From CAZWRF01 sp964636095 (GTDB taxonomy: Bacteria; Patescibacteriota; Minisyncoccia; JAHISW01; Tagabacteraceae): a stretch of 44,204 nt of DNA. Within the stretch, counting starts at the first letter, position 1; each line of letters opens with the position of its first letter. The DNA lies in the NCBI GenBank assembly GCA_964636095.1, contig CAZWRF010000001.1:1-44204 (forward strand), in the 5' to 3' direction. The position numbers and the translations under genes were made by a program. Positions 15,855-24,681 of the stretch are shown here, in pieces. The notes beneath the pieces are model-generated. The model was given only the letters and a program-made list of their open reading frames with translations, did no database searches and had not been told where the DNA came from.

Positions 15855-18029
15855 TTAATACTCTTCTTCCGTTTCCCTTCTAATTAAAACATCTCTGGGC
15901 TTTGAGCCGTCGGGTGGACCCACAACTCCCCTCTCCTCCAGTATGTCAATCAGCCTAGCAGCGCGGGCATATCCTATTCTCAATCGCCTTTGCAAATACG
16001 AAGATGATGCTTTGCCGGCCTGAATAACTAATTCCCGCGCGTCCTCATAAAGGTCGTCGTCCACATCGTCTTCTTCGCCGTCCACCTCTTCAAAAATAGA
16101 ACCCTGCTGCATTTCTCCGTTTACGGACAAATTCACTTCTTCAAGATCTATGTCGTCGTAGTAGTTGATCAGATAGTCTACAACGCTTTTTACCTCTTTT
16201 TCAGAGACAAAAGAACCCTGAATACGCCTTGGCTTAGCCGCATCACCCGACAAAAAGAGCATATCTCCATTTCCTAAAAGTTTTTCTGCGCCTGCCATAT
16301 CCAAAATAGTACGAGAATCTATTTGAGAGGCGACCTGAAAAGCAACCCTACTGGTAATATTCGCCTTTATAAGGCCGGTAATTACCTCAACTGACGGACG
16401 CTGGGTAGAGACCACAAGATGAATACCAACGGCGCGCGACATTTGTGCCAGCCTTACAATGGAGGATTCAAACTCTCTGGGATAAGTAGCCATAATATCG
16501 GCTAACTCGTCAATTACAATAACTATATATGGCATGCTTTCACCCGGCTTTTTTTTGTGAAATGAATTGATATCCCTTGCTCCGACACTTAAAAGCACGT
16601 CATAGCGCCTTTCCATTTCTTTTGTTGCCCACTTTAAAGACATTATCGCTTTTTTGGCATCGGTGATTACGGGCGACAAAAGATAAGGAAGATTGTTGTA
16701 AATATTGAGCTCTACCCTTTTGGGATCTATCAAAAGAAGCTGGAGGTCCAGAGGTGAATGGCGATAAAGCAAGCTCATTATCAAAGAATGAATGGCAACG
16801 GATTTTCCCGAACCCGTGGCGCCGGCAATTAAGAGGTGGGGCATTTTTGAAATGGAAGCGAAAACAGGCTTTCCTGCAACGTTTTTACCCAAAGCCAGAA
16901 GGAGGGGTAATTCGGATTTTTGAAACTCCGACTCGCCGATCAAAAATCTTAACCCCACAAGCGAAGCAGAGCGATTGGGAACTTCAATACCCACGAGAGA
17001 TTTACCGGGAATTGGCGCTTCAATTCTTATGGGGTGAGCCGCTAGAGCAAGCGACAGATCATTGTTCAAAGAAGTAATCCGCGAAAGCTTTACTCCTTCG
17101 GCCGGCTTGAACGAATACTGAGTAACGGCAGGGCCTATTCTTACTTCGTCCATTTCCACCGTAATGCCAAAATTTTGAAATGTTCTTTTTATAATGTTTG
17201 CGTTTGCTTTTATATCGCCCGCAGACGGCTTCCCCTTATCCCCCTCCAAGAGCTCCAGAGGTGGCGCTTCAAATTTCTTGCCGAATAATTTTTTAAAACG
17301 ATTTTTACCGGGATTACCTTTAAATTGCTCGCCTCCTTCCTCTCCGGCTTCTCCTCCCGCGCCTTCCCCCCCTTGGTCTTCTTCGTTTTCCTGCTGATTG
17401 TCGTTTCCTTCATAATCATCCACTGAACTTAAAACTTTTTTGTTTTCTTCGGCCTCTTCCCCTGCCTCTTCTTCGCTTTCATATTCTTCGTTCCCTTCCA
17501 CGGAAATATTTTCCCTTGAAAGCAATTTTTTGAAAAATGCAAAATTGAGATGAATATTGAACATTATAAGAACACCCGTCAAAAACAAGACCAAAAATAA
17601 AATAAGACTGGCCCAATAATCGACGAGCTTTAAAAACGGAAAAGCCAGGCCGAAACCTATATATCCACCCGCCTTATTGCCAAATATAACTTCTGCCAGG
17701 GCAAGTCCGCTAAAAAACACCAAGATACCGCCTATTAAATTCGTGGCAAGAAGATTGGGCCTTATTGAGGCAAAAAAGGAAACGGCGGCAAAAAGGCATA
17801 TCAACGGCAAAAGAAAAAGGGTTTCTCCAAAAAGAAGCTTTATTAAAGAGTCCACATACCCCCCCACAATGCCGGCTTTGCCGAATATGGACAAGAACAG
17901 AAAAAGAGAGAAAGCAAGGCAAACCAAGCCCAAAATAGAATGCTTGGTCTCGTCTTTTAAGCCATCGTGCCATTTCTCGCCTTTTTCTTTTTTGCCGTTT
18001 TTCTTGGATTTTTTATCTTTTTCGGCCAT
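15855..18029 (-). CDS. ftsK: DNA translocase FtsK/SpoIIIE
   Basis: A 724-residue DNA pump linking chromosome segregation to division. Order of parts: basic N-terminus, four membrane helices (about 31-165), an acidic Glu-rich low-complexity linker (about 175-240), the alpha and beta ATPase domains with Walker A GATGSGKSV (403-411) and the IVIDELADIM Walker B, and a C-terminal winged-helix gamma domain (SYLQRRLRIGYARAARLID) that reads orienting sequences. The ATG at 18029 (MAEKDKKSKK) is preferred to a codon 9 residues upstream. The family is complete, with only a short linker. Confidence 0.97.
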   Translation of the reverse strand: MAEKDKKSKKNGKKEKGEKWHDGLKDETKHSILGLVCLAFSLFLFLSIFGKAGIVGGYVDSLIKLLFGETLFLLPLICLFAAVSFFASIRPNLLATNLIGGILVFFSGLALAEVIFGNKAGGYIGFGLAFPFLKLVDYWASLILFLVLFLTGVLIMFNIHLNFAFFKKLLSRENISVEGNEEYESEEEAGEEAEENKKVLSSVDDYEGNDNQQENEEDQGGEGAGGEAGEEGGEQFKGNPGKNRFKKLFGKKFEAPPLELLEGDKGKPSAGDIKANANIIKRTFQNFGITVEMDEVRIGPAVTQYSFKPAEGVKLSRITSLNNDLSLALAAHPIRIEAPIPGKSLVGIEVPNRSASLVGLRFLIGESEFQKSELPLLLALGKNVAGKPVFASISKMPHLLIAGATGSGKSVAIHSLIMSLLYRHSPLDLQLLLIDPKRVELNIYNNLPYLLSPVITDAKKAIMSLKWATKEMERRYDVLLSVGARDINSFHKKKPGESMPYIVIVIDELADIMATYPREFESSIVRLAQMSRAVGIHLVVSTQRPSVEVITGLIKANITSRVAFQVASQIDSRTILDMAGAEKLLGNGDMLFLSGDAAKPRRIQGSFVSEKEVKSVVDYLINYYDDIDLEEVNLSVNGEMQQGSIFEEVDGEEDDVDDDLYEDARELVIQAGKASSSYLQRRLRIGYARAARLIDILEERGVVGPPDGSKPRDVLIRRETEEEY

Positions 18030-18072
18030 AATTATATACCTTATATTATAAATCATTACAAAAAAATAAACA

Positions 18073-18106
18073 AAAAATGCGACAAGCTTGCGCTTTTCGC
18101 ATTTTT
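18073..18106 (-). terminator. terminator after the lipoprotein gene
   Basis: Arms AAAAATGCGA (18073-18082) and TCGCATTTTT (18097-18106) with a T-run on the minus strand. It ends the protease-lipoprotein operon before ftsK. Confidence 0.8.
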
Positions 18107-18117
18107 AATTGTTTTTC

Positions 18118-19704
18118 TTAACGGTCTCTGTAATCTCTGTACGACGGGGTTTCGGACTTCACGTCATACTTAAGATTGATAACGGCCGATTTAGCTTCGG
18201 TTTTTTTAACAGTAAAAATACCGTCACCGTTGGTATCTATCAGGGTAATCCTTTCGTCTCCGGAATCATACTCCACTTTGTACGGTTTTGGTGAAATTAA
18301 AGAATTTACCAAAATTTGAATCGCAGGCTTATTTTTCGGAAATATTGTTACTTCCTTTCCTTTTATGCCGGCGCTAGCAACATTAATGTCCTTAAAATCA
18401 GGTCCGACCCGGTAAAATTCGACAACTCTTCCGGCGACATCTATATACTCACTGTAAGTAACATGGTATTTGAGAGCAATGTAATCAATTTTTACCGTCT
18501 TCTTTTCTTTATCCACTTTGTACTTCATGAAGGCTTTGAAGTTATCGACTTCGCCCATTTTGCCGGCAATCCTGTAAGCCATCGGCACAGTCCAGCCTTT
18601 CTCGTTTATTTCGCCTTCAGAAGACTTGAATTGGCCCGGATGAGCCAAATACACTTTCATTTTTTCCCGATTCAACGCAAGTTTTTCCCTATTCTTGCAC
18701 TCTGGATTAAGAATGAGGTTTATAAAATCCCTCTGGGTCTCTATAAGATCGCTTCCTTTTTGAATTGCTGCGATATTCACTATCTGGTCCGGTACGCCGA
18801 AAGAAGCATCGGTACTTTTTGAAAAATCCAGAGTGGCCAAGTTGAGGTATCTACTGTCCATTGAATGAAACACCGAGATAACGGGATATTTTTCAGGCTG
18901 GCCGTTTTTATCAAGGCGGTATACCATTACGTAATCAGCTTTTCTGTCGGGAGGCACGTCGACATCAACAGTTTCAAAAAGAAGCCTCGCGGTTTTTTCT
19001 CTCCAGACCTTTTCTTTCGTGGGATCTTTCTGGGGATAATCCGGGTTGCTTTCCTGTACCCAATAATTCCAATCAATAGTGAGCTTCTCCAGAAAGTAAA
19101 CTCTTCCCTCTTTTTCAGTCAAGCGAACATAGTCCGGCTTAAAAACGGTATCTTTTTCCAGGTCAACAAGGGGACAGGTAACGTAAGCACTGTCTCCCAG
19201 CTTTTTGTTTTTGTCCAAATCACCGGCTCTGAAGCCGATTTTGCGGCGAAATTCTTTATACATTTTGATTCGGTTGTAGCGCCTAAGCTGCCACTTGATT
19301 ATTCCTCTTTGCCTGGCAAACCTCTTTCTTATTTGAGTAAAACGATCCAGGAACTGCCTGTCTTGGGGTCCGAGTTTCCTTTCGTCTCGGACATAATCCA
19401 GCATTTCTATAATTTCCTTGAGTTTGTCTATTTTGTCGTCAATAGGAACACTGGAATAATCTATAGGATAGTATCCTTTGCCGTCCTTGTCCCTTTCAAC
19501 AATAAGCTTGCCGTTTGGATCTTTTTTAGCACGGTCAAGCCTCAAGGCGTGTGCCGCTCCCGTTTTGGCCTCTTCTCTTGTCATTTTGTACTCTTGCTCC
19601 AAAATTTCCCTTGTTTTTGTTTCAACCGTTGAACAGGAGAAAAATATGAAAGACAATAAGACAGTAAGGCATGCCGTAAAAAGATGCTTAGTAGATTTCT
19701 TCAT
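18118..19704 (-). CDS. putative secreted lipoprotein, partner of the HEXXH protease
   Basis: A 528-residue protein I cannot assign to a family. The N-terminus has a Lys-rich start, a hydrophobic core and a lipobox-like FFSC, with Cys24 as the likely lipidated residue. The mature part is charged and helical at first (about 30-170), then more beta-rich. Near the end DTNGDGIFTV looks like a calcium-binding loop of EF-hand/dockerin type. It starts inside the 3' end of the metallopeptidase gene (17-bp overlap), and its Shine-Dalgarno GGGAGG lies 8 nt before the ATG within that gene. The two are therefore translated together and probably act together on the cell surface. Confidence 0.75.
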   Translation of the reverse strand: MKKSTKHLFTACLTVLLSFIFFSCSTVETKTREILEQEYKMTREEAKTGAAHALRLDRAKKDPNGKLIVERDKDGKGYYPIDYSSVPIDDKIDKLKEIIEMLDYVRDERKLGPQDRQFLDRFTQIRKRFARQRGIIKWQLRRYNRIKMYKEFRRKIGFRAGDLDKNKKLGDSAYVTCPLVDLEKDTVFKPDYVRLTEKEGRVYFLEKLTIDWNYWVQESNPDYPQKDPTKEKVWREKTARLLFETVDVDVPPDRKADYVMVYRLDKNGQPEKYPVISVFHSMDSRYLNLATLDFSKSTDASFGVPDQIVNIAAIQKGSDLIETQRDFINLILNPECKNREKLALNREKMKVYLAHPGQFKSSEGEINEKGWTVPMAYRIAGKMGEVDNFKAFMKYKVDKEKKTVKIDYIALKYHVTYSEYIDVAGRVVEFYRVGPDFKDINVASAGIKGKEVTIFPKNKPAIQILVNSLISPKPYKVEYDSGDERITLIDTNGDGIFTVKKTEAKSAVINLKYDVKSETPSYRDYRDR

Positions 19705-21280
19705 TTGTCATACCTCCCGTAGAAATGGGATACGCTATCTGCGGAATACCAATAACGCCCAGTTCCATCATTTTTTCAATTCGTTCGACCTTCCACTCGT
19801 CGGAAGTAAGCTCGGGCAGTTTAAGCAGTTTGGAATAAAGGTTCAAAAGCCCTTTGTTTTTTTCCAGAAACGTCCTGATGGCCCGACTTCTTTCTTTGGG
19901 TTTTCCTTCTTTTCTATCTTCCGCTTTTTTTGATTCAATGGCTTCCTTGGCTTTTTTGTAGGCCTGAAGAATTACTTCTTCGTGCCTATCAAGCCATTCG
20001 GCCGTTTTTTTCTGTCCGCCCAAGAGACTGAAAGCATACCTTGTGTAGAAAAATACTTTGTACGCGCCATCCGAGTCGTAAAGATCGTCGTTAACACAAC
20101 TCCAAAAAATAGGGTCGGAATAAAAGGCCCCGGCAAATTTCTCGTACATTGTATTTCGGAAAGAATCTGATATATCGCCAGCGTCTTTGCCATAATCGTT
20201 TGCCAGCGCGTTATTTATATCCAGAGAACCGCCTCTGTCGAATTTGATAATCTCTCTTCTTGCGCGGTCCGCGTCAAAAGAAGTAATTACCGTGCCTATT
20301 TCCCTGCTTATTTTTCGATATGGATGAAACAAAAAATTGAAACCTCCGCTAAATCTTTCGGACGAAGAAGCCCAAATTTCTACGTCAAACTGTTGACTCA
20401 TAAGCAGGCCCTGCAAATACTTATTCCGATGAATAAGCTCGTGGGTAAAAGTATCAAACAATTTTAAATAACCGTAGACCAGCGTTATCGGATGATAAAC
20501 GACATTTCCGGTATCAGGATAAGTAAGCCCGAGAATTATTCCTCCGGAGCCGTCGGCGGAAATGGGAGTAATCACAACTTCTTCCGGACAAAAATCGCTA
20601 AAAACAAATTTGGGAGGAATAAACATGCGTTCGTCGGCAGAAATGTTGAACTTTTCGGCACCATCTTCGTATTTGAATTTGGGCACTTGGGCCATTTTCT
20701 TTTCAAAATCGTCTTTTTTGGAAAGAACGCCGTAATCAACCAGTCTTTTTTTGAGATTCTCAATAACTTTTCCCCTCAAATCCCCGACAAAACCGACAAG
20801 GTATTCGGAGCTCTCGCAGATGGCCTGCGCAAAGGCATATTTTAGTTTTTCAAACTCGTCCGAAGATATTTGTTTAACTTGACCGTCGTGGTAATAATTT
20901 ATTTTGTTGTTTTCCCATTTGTATTCGCTGAAGGTCATAGAAAACTTCCAGTTTCTTGTCGGGACATTCACAACAAAAGAAATCGCGTCATTGGAAAAGA
21001 AAGTGTCCCCTTTGTAATAAGACATTCCCCAATTCAAAATATCTATACTGCGCGTGAGGCTGTCTTTGAATTTAACTTGTCCTTCGGGTTTTTCGTATCT
21101 TTTTGCCCACTTTTTCAAAATTTCGGGCAATTCGCCGTTGCCAAGATCCGTTAGGTGCCTTCCGGGATTTGTGATAGTAATGGGGCTCATGGGAGAATAA
21201 AAACTCTCCGAGAAAACCGGCCCGCAAAACAAAAAACCCGACAAAAAGACACACAAAAGGACCAACGCTGTCTTTTTCAT
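19688..21280 (-). CDS. secreted HEXXH zinc metallopeptidase-like protein
   Basis: A 530-residue protein with a clean signal peptide (about 1-24, cleavage near VFSES). The catalytic-type motif THELIH places HELIH at 280-284, with Glu301 (DVEIW) 17 residues after it as a possible third zinc ligand, a gluzincin-like arrangement. The C-terminal 100 residues are helical and charged. I do not recognise the family. A strong Shine-Dalgarno (AGAGGAGG) lies 7 nt before the ATG. It is first in a two-gene operon with the lipoprotein downstream and is bounded by terminators. An external role in digesting or processing proteins is inferred. Confidence 0.78.
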   Translation of the reverse strand: MKKTALVLLCVFLSGFLFCGPVFSESFYSPMSPITITNPGRHLTDLGNGELPEILKKWAKRYEKPEGQVKFKDSLTRSIDILNWGMSYYKGDTFFSNDAISFVVNVPTRNWKFSMTFSEYKWENNKINYYHDGQVKQISSDEFEKLKYAFAQAICESSEYLVGFVGDLRGKVIENLKKRLVDYGVLSKKDDFEKKMAQVPKFKYEDGAEKFNISADERMFIPPKFVFSDFCPEEVVITPISADGSGGIILGLTYPDTGNVVYHPITLVYGYLKLFDTFTHELIHRNKYLQGLLMSQQFDVEIWASSSERFSGGFNFLFHPYRKISREIGTVITSFDADRARREIIKFDRGGSLDINNALANDYGKDAGDISDSFRNTMYEKFAGAFYSDPIFWSCVNDDLYDSDGAYKVFFYTRYAFSLLGGQKKTAEWLDRHEEVILQAYKKAKEAIESKKAEDRKEGKPKERSRAIRTFLEKNKGLLNLYSKLLKLPELTSDEWKVERIEKMMELGVIGIPQIAYPISTGGMTNEEIY

Positions 21281-21373
21281 TTCACGTCCTCCTCTTTATT
21301 CGCCTGTCAAGGCGCTTTCTTGATGTTTTTTGTTCTATTTTTATTTAACCCTTTATTTTAGACTCGCGCAAAC

Positions 21374-21405
21374 AAAAAACCCCCAAAACATAAATGTTTC
21401 AAGGG
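21374..21405 (-). terminator. terminator after the PfkB kinase gene
   Basis: On the minus strand CCCTTGAAACAT / ATGTTTTGGGGG forms a hairpin with some G-T pairs, followed by TTTTTTGTTT. It closes the carbohydrate operon. Confidence 0.75.
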
Positions 21406-21426
21406 CGCAAGTACTAAAAACTATAA

Positions 21427-22428
21427 TCAGCTTATTTTTTCTACCTTTACTTCAACTTTTTCCCATTCGCCCCACTCCCCCTTCTTTAAAAGGCCGTTGG
21501 TAGCTCCAAATTCCTGCAAAACGGAAGTAGCATTGGCCGTACCAAGCTGGATAGCATGAATTATATCGTTTTTCTCCATGTATCCGGCGGTAAAAGCCGA
21601 GCCAAAAGCGTCTCCGGCGCCTGTTCTGTCCACCATGCCCGATTCCGGAATACCCGCCGAATAAAGGTTTTTGCCGTCGGAAACAACCACCCCGTCCGGA
21701 CCCTTGGTCATCACCGCTATCCCCCGTATCATGCCATCGAGTTTTTTAAAAATTTCCTTTTCATTTTCAAAATCAACTCCGGTAAGAAGCGCGGACTCTT
21801 CCTGATTTAAAATAAGGATATCTATTTTATCGAGTACCGTTTTTAATATTTCGGTGTTCTCTTTTGTTTTCAAGCTTCCGGCCGGGTTGGAAGAAACTTT
21901 TATATTGTTTTCTCCGGCAAATTTCAAAACCGGCGCCAAAATATCGTGGCTTTTTGCTGAAAGCGAAGAAACATAGAACCATTTCGACTTAAGCTTTCCG
22001 AAGGGTACGTCTTTTTCGCTAAGCTCATGGCAAGCGCCATATTTTTCCAAAATACTTCTTCCTACATCGGGCATTGAAAGAATAACGGAAAAAGCTGTCG
22101 GATAATCGCCAAACTCTTTGAGTAGACCCAGCGACACACCATGGCGCTGAAGCTCTTTTTTTACTTCCCATCCAAAGCCGTCTTTTCCAACTGCGCCGAA
22201 ATAAGCGGTTTTTAGTCCTTGCCTGGAAAAAGTGCAGGCGCTGTTCGTACCGCAGCCCCCCATGGAAAAAACGGATTTTTCCATGTGCATTTTCGAACCA
22301 AGGGGAACACAAAGGCCTTTTTTCGTGGCAAACTGCTCGCTTTCCAGCTGTTTTAAATCGTGGCTGGACATGAACACGTCTTCAGTAGCAGAGCCGAAAG
22401 TAATTATGTCGTATTTTGAATCAAACAT
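21427..22428 (-). CDS. PfkB-family carbohydrate kinase
   Basis: A 333-residue ribokinase-fold sugar kinase. The N-terminal substrate region has GGCGTNSACTFSRQG (about 57-71), and the ATP/anion-hole motif DRTGAGDAFGSAF places the catalytic base at Asp273. The family phosphorylates sugars or nucleosides such as ribose, fructose or adenosine; the substrate cannot be read from sequence. It is last in the operon rpe-like, tktN, tktC, membrane protein, pfkB. A substrate entering pentose-phosphate metabolism is therefore likely. Confidence 0.9.
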   Translation of the reverse strand: MFDSKYDIITFGSATEDVFMSSHDLKQLESEQFATKKGLCVPLGSKMHMEKSVFSMGGCGTNSACTFSRQGLKTAYFGAVGKDGFGWEVKKELQRHGVSLGLLKEFGDYPTAFSVILSMPDVGRSILEKYGACHELSEKDVPFGKLKSKWFYVSSLSAKSHDILAPVLKFAGENNIKVSSNPAGSLKTKENTEILKTVLDKIDILILNQEESALLTGVDFENEKEIFKKLDGMIRGIAVMTKGPDGVVVSDGKNLYSAGIPESGMVDRTGAGDAFGSAFTAGYMEKNDIIHAIQLGTANATSVLQEFGATNGLLKKGEWGEWEKVEVKVEKIS

Positions 22429-22430
22429 GT

Positions 22431-22769
22431 TTATTTTTTCTCCGCACCGTCATTGGCTACTAGTTTTTGGTGCTCGTATATCTCAAAAAGCTTATTGGCC
22501 GAGTGGATAAGAAAAGCCATGCCGGCGGACAGAAGAATAGACTGTATGGTTAATAGCTTGGTTGGAGTTACCAACTGGCCGAAAAGAAGCGTCCAGAAAA
22601 AAGAAAAACCGATAAGGCCAAACCCCCTCAAAAGAGAAACAAATCTGGCCTTCATGTCGCCGGAAATTTTTATGCCGAAGTGCACTACCAAAGCAACGGC
22701 GCAAATGCTCAAAAGAACGCCGACTCCGTTAAAGACAACAAAAACCATGGAATTCACTTCTGAAGACAT
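22431..22769 (-). CDS. small membrane protein with three helices, hypothetical
   Basis: A 112-residue protein with hydrophobic segments at about 10-31, 46-66 and 72-92 and a charged C-terminal tail. No family is recognised. It is squeezed between tktC (1-bp gap) and the PfkB kinase gene (2-bp gap), so it is certainly cotranscribed. A role in sugar uptake or in anchoring the pathway can only be guessed. Too small to be a complete transporter of a known class. Confidence 0.7.
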   Translation of the reverse strand: MSSEVNSMVFVVFNGVGVLLSICAVALVVHFGIKISGDMKARFVSLLRGFGLIGFSFFWTLLFGQLVTPTKLLTIQSILLSAGMAFLIHSANKLFEIYEHQKLVANDGAEKK

Positions 22770-22770
22770 A

Positions 22771-23763
22771 TTATTTTCTCTTTAAAACTTTTTTAACCGC
22801 GTCTTTTATGTGGCTTACTCCCATGCCAAATTTTTCTATAAGCTCATTGGGTTCACCGGACTCGCCAAACCTGTTCTGGACTCCGACAAACTCCATGGGC
22901 ACCGGATGATTTTTGGCCAAAACTTCAGCCACCGCCGAGCCCATTCCCCCCATCACTTGGTGCTCCTCAACGGTAACCACGGCGCCCGCTTTTTTGGCAC
23001 TTTCAATTATGGTTTTTTCATCCATCGGCTTTATGGTAGGGTTGTTTACAACTTCCACTTTTACTCCGTCCTCTTCAAGCTCTTTGGCCGCCAAAATTGC
23101 ATTGTGGACAAGGGGACCGCAGGCAATGATGGAAACATCCGGGTCGCCATCGGCTTTCCAAAAAATCTGCGCCTTGCCTATCTCAAAAGGAGTGTCTTCC
23201 GTAGTAAAAACGGGCGTTTTCTCGCGGGCAAACCTAAGATACACGGGGCCCTTGTGCTTAGCCGCGGCAACGGTAGCTTTTTTCGTTTCTATTGAATCAC
23301 AGGGGGCCAAAACTATCATGTTGGGCAAAGCTCTGGTAATGGCCATATCTTCAACAGCCTGATGAGTGGCGCCGTCCGGACCGACAGAAACTCCCGAGTG
23401 GGCTCCGGCAATTTTAACATTTGAATCGTTGTAGCAAATAGTGGTACGAATTTGCTCCCAGTTTCTTCCCGGAGAAAACATGGCATAGGAAGCGATAAAA
23501 GGCACCTTGCCGACAGCGGACATTCCCGCCGCCACCGAGGCCATACTCTGCTCCCCTATTCCCATCTCCAAGAATCTTTCCGGAAATTGCTCGCTGAAAG
23601 TACTGGTCTTGGTAGAACCTGTAAGGTCGGCGCACAGAGCGACAATGTTTTCATCTTCCTTGCCGGCCTCCACCAACCCTTCGCCATAACCAACACGAGT
23701 GGGAACTTGCTCAACATCTTCGTCAAAAATTTTTTGATTAAGTTTTGTTTTTTTATTTAGCAT
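22771..23763 (-). CDS. transketolase, C-terminal half
   Basis: A 330-residue subunit with the pyrimidine-binding and C-terminal domains of transketolase. The catalytic-type Glu is in MGIGEQSMASVAAGM; AGAHSGVSVGPDGATHQAVED and the C-terminal GVQNRFGESGEP are also visible. It pairs with the N-terminal half encoded just upstream to move two-carbon units between pentose and hexose phosphates. The ATG at 23763, 7 bp after the tktN stop, is chosen. An in-frame GTG at 23784, overlapping tktN, is possible. Split transketolases are common in archaea and CPR bacteria. Confidence 0.93.
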   Translation of the reverse strand: MLNKKTKLNQKIFDEDVEQVPTRVGYGEGLVEAGKEDENIVALCADLTGSTKTSTFSEQFPERFLEMGIGEQSMASVAAGMSAVGKVPFIASYAMFSPGRNWEQIRTTICYNDSNVKIAGAHSGVSVGPDGATHQAVEDMAITRALPNMIVLAPCDSIETKKATVAAAKHKGPVYLRFAREKTPVFTTEDTPFEIGKAQIFWKADGDPDVSIIACGPLVHNAILAAKELEEDGVKVEVVNNPTIKPMDEKTIIESAKKAGAVVTVEEHQVMGGMGSAVAEVLAKNHPVPMEFVGVQNRFGESGEPNELIEKFGMGVSHIKDAVKKVLKRK

Positions 23764-23770
23764 GTTGTTT

Positions 23771-24658
23771 TTATTCGTGTTCACTTTTAATTTTACCTCC
23801 GAGAGTTCTTAATTCAGCCAGCGCTTTTTCACCTTCGTCCGGCTTTGGCACCACTCCATGCCAGGAAAATTCTCTTTCTATAAAATCTACGCCTTTCCCG
23901 GGAATGGTTCTTGCAATAAGAAGTGAGGGCTTGTTAAAAACGGCCTTGGACTCCTCAACGGCGGCATAAATACCCTCCATGCTGTGGCCGTCTATTTCAA
24001 GAACATGCCAACCGAATGATTCAAATTTTTCCTTCAGAGGCTCAAGGGGCATGATGTTTTCGGTAAAGCCGTCTATTTGTATGTTGTTTCTATCTATAAT
24101 TCCTATGATATTGAAGAGTCTTTCTTTCCCGGCAAGCATGGCTGCCTCCCAGACTTGTCCGCAATCCAACTCTCCATCACCCATAAGACAATATATCCAA
24201 GGAAACTTATCCGGGGTAGAACCTTCGTCTTTTTTCTCGGACATTCTAAGGCCTACGGACATTCCCACGGCTTGCGAAAGGCCCGAGCCCAAAGGACCGG
24301 AACTGGTTTCTATGCCGGGAAGTACCGTGCGGTGCGGATGCCCCTGCAGGCGGCTGCCATATTTTCGAAGAGTCATAAGCTCATCAACAGGGAAATAACC
24401 CGCGTGAGCCATAGCCGCGTATTGAACGGGACAAATGTGGCCATTTGATAAAACGAGCCGGTCTCTTTCTTCCCAATCGGGGTTTTTGGGGTCGTGCTTT
24501 AATATTTCAAAATAAAGAGCCGTAAAAATATCGGCCATTCCCAACGGACCGGCCGAGTGGCCGGAACCGGCCTCAACAAGCATCTTAATAACATCTTGTC
24601 TGATATCGTTGGCCTTTTCTTCCAAAAATTTTATTTTTTCATCACTTAAATGTGCCAT
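23771..24658 (-). CDS. transketolase, N-terminal (TPP-binding) half
   Basis: A 295-residue subunit binding the thiamine pyrophosphate diphosphate. The signature GDGELDCGQVWEAAM (160-174), with Asn191/192 in IDRNN, is complete; GSGHSAGPLG (31-40) and SGPLGSGLSQAVGM (120-133) are typical active-site loops. It works with the C-terminal half encoded next. The ATG at 24658 (MAHLSDEK) is preferred over a TTG three codons upstream. Second gene of the carbohydrate operon, after the Rpe-like epimerase. Confidence 0.94.
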   Translation of the reverse strand: MAHLSDEKIKFLEEKANDIRQDVIKMLVEAGSGHSAGPLGMADIFTALYFEILKHDPKNPDWEERDRLVLSNGHICPVQYAAMAHAGYFPVDELMTLRKYGSRLQGHPHRTVLPGIETSSGPLGSGLSQAVGMSVGLRMSEKKDEGSTPDKFPWIYCLMGDGELDCGQVWEAAMLAGKERLFNIIGIIDRNNIQIDGFTENIMPLEPLKEKFESFGWHVLEIDGHSMEGIYAAVEESKAVFNKPSLLIARTIPGKGVDFIEREFSWHGVVPKPDEGEKALAELRTLGGKIKSEHE

Positions 24659-24681
24659 AATTTCCAAAATATTAATTCCTA

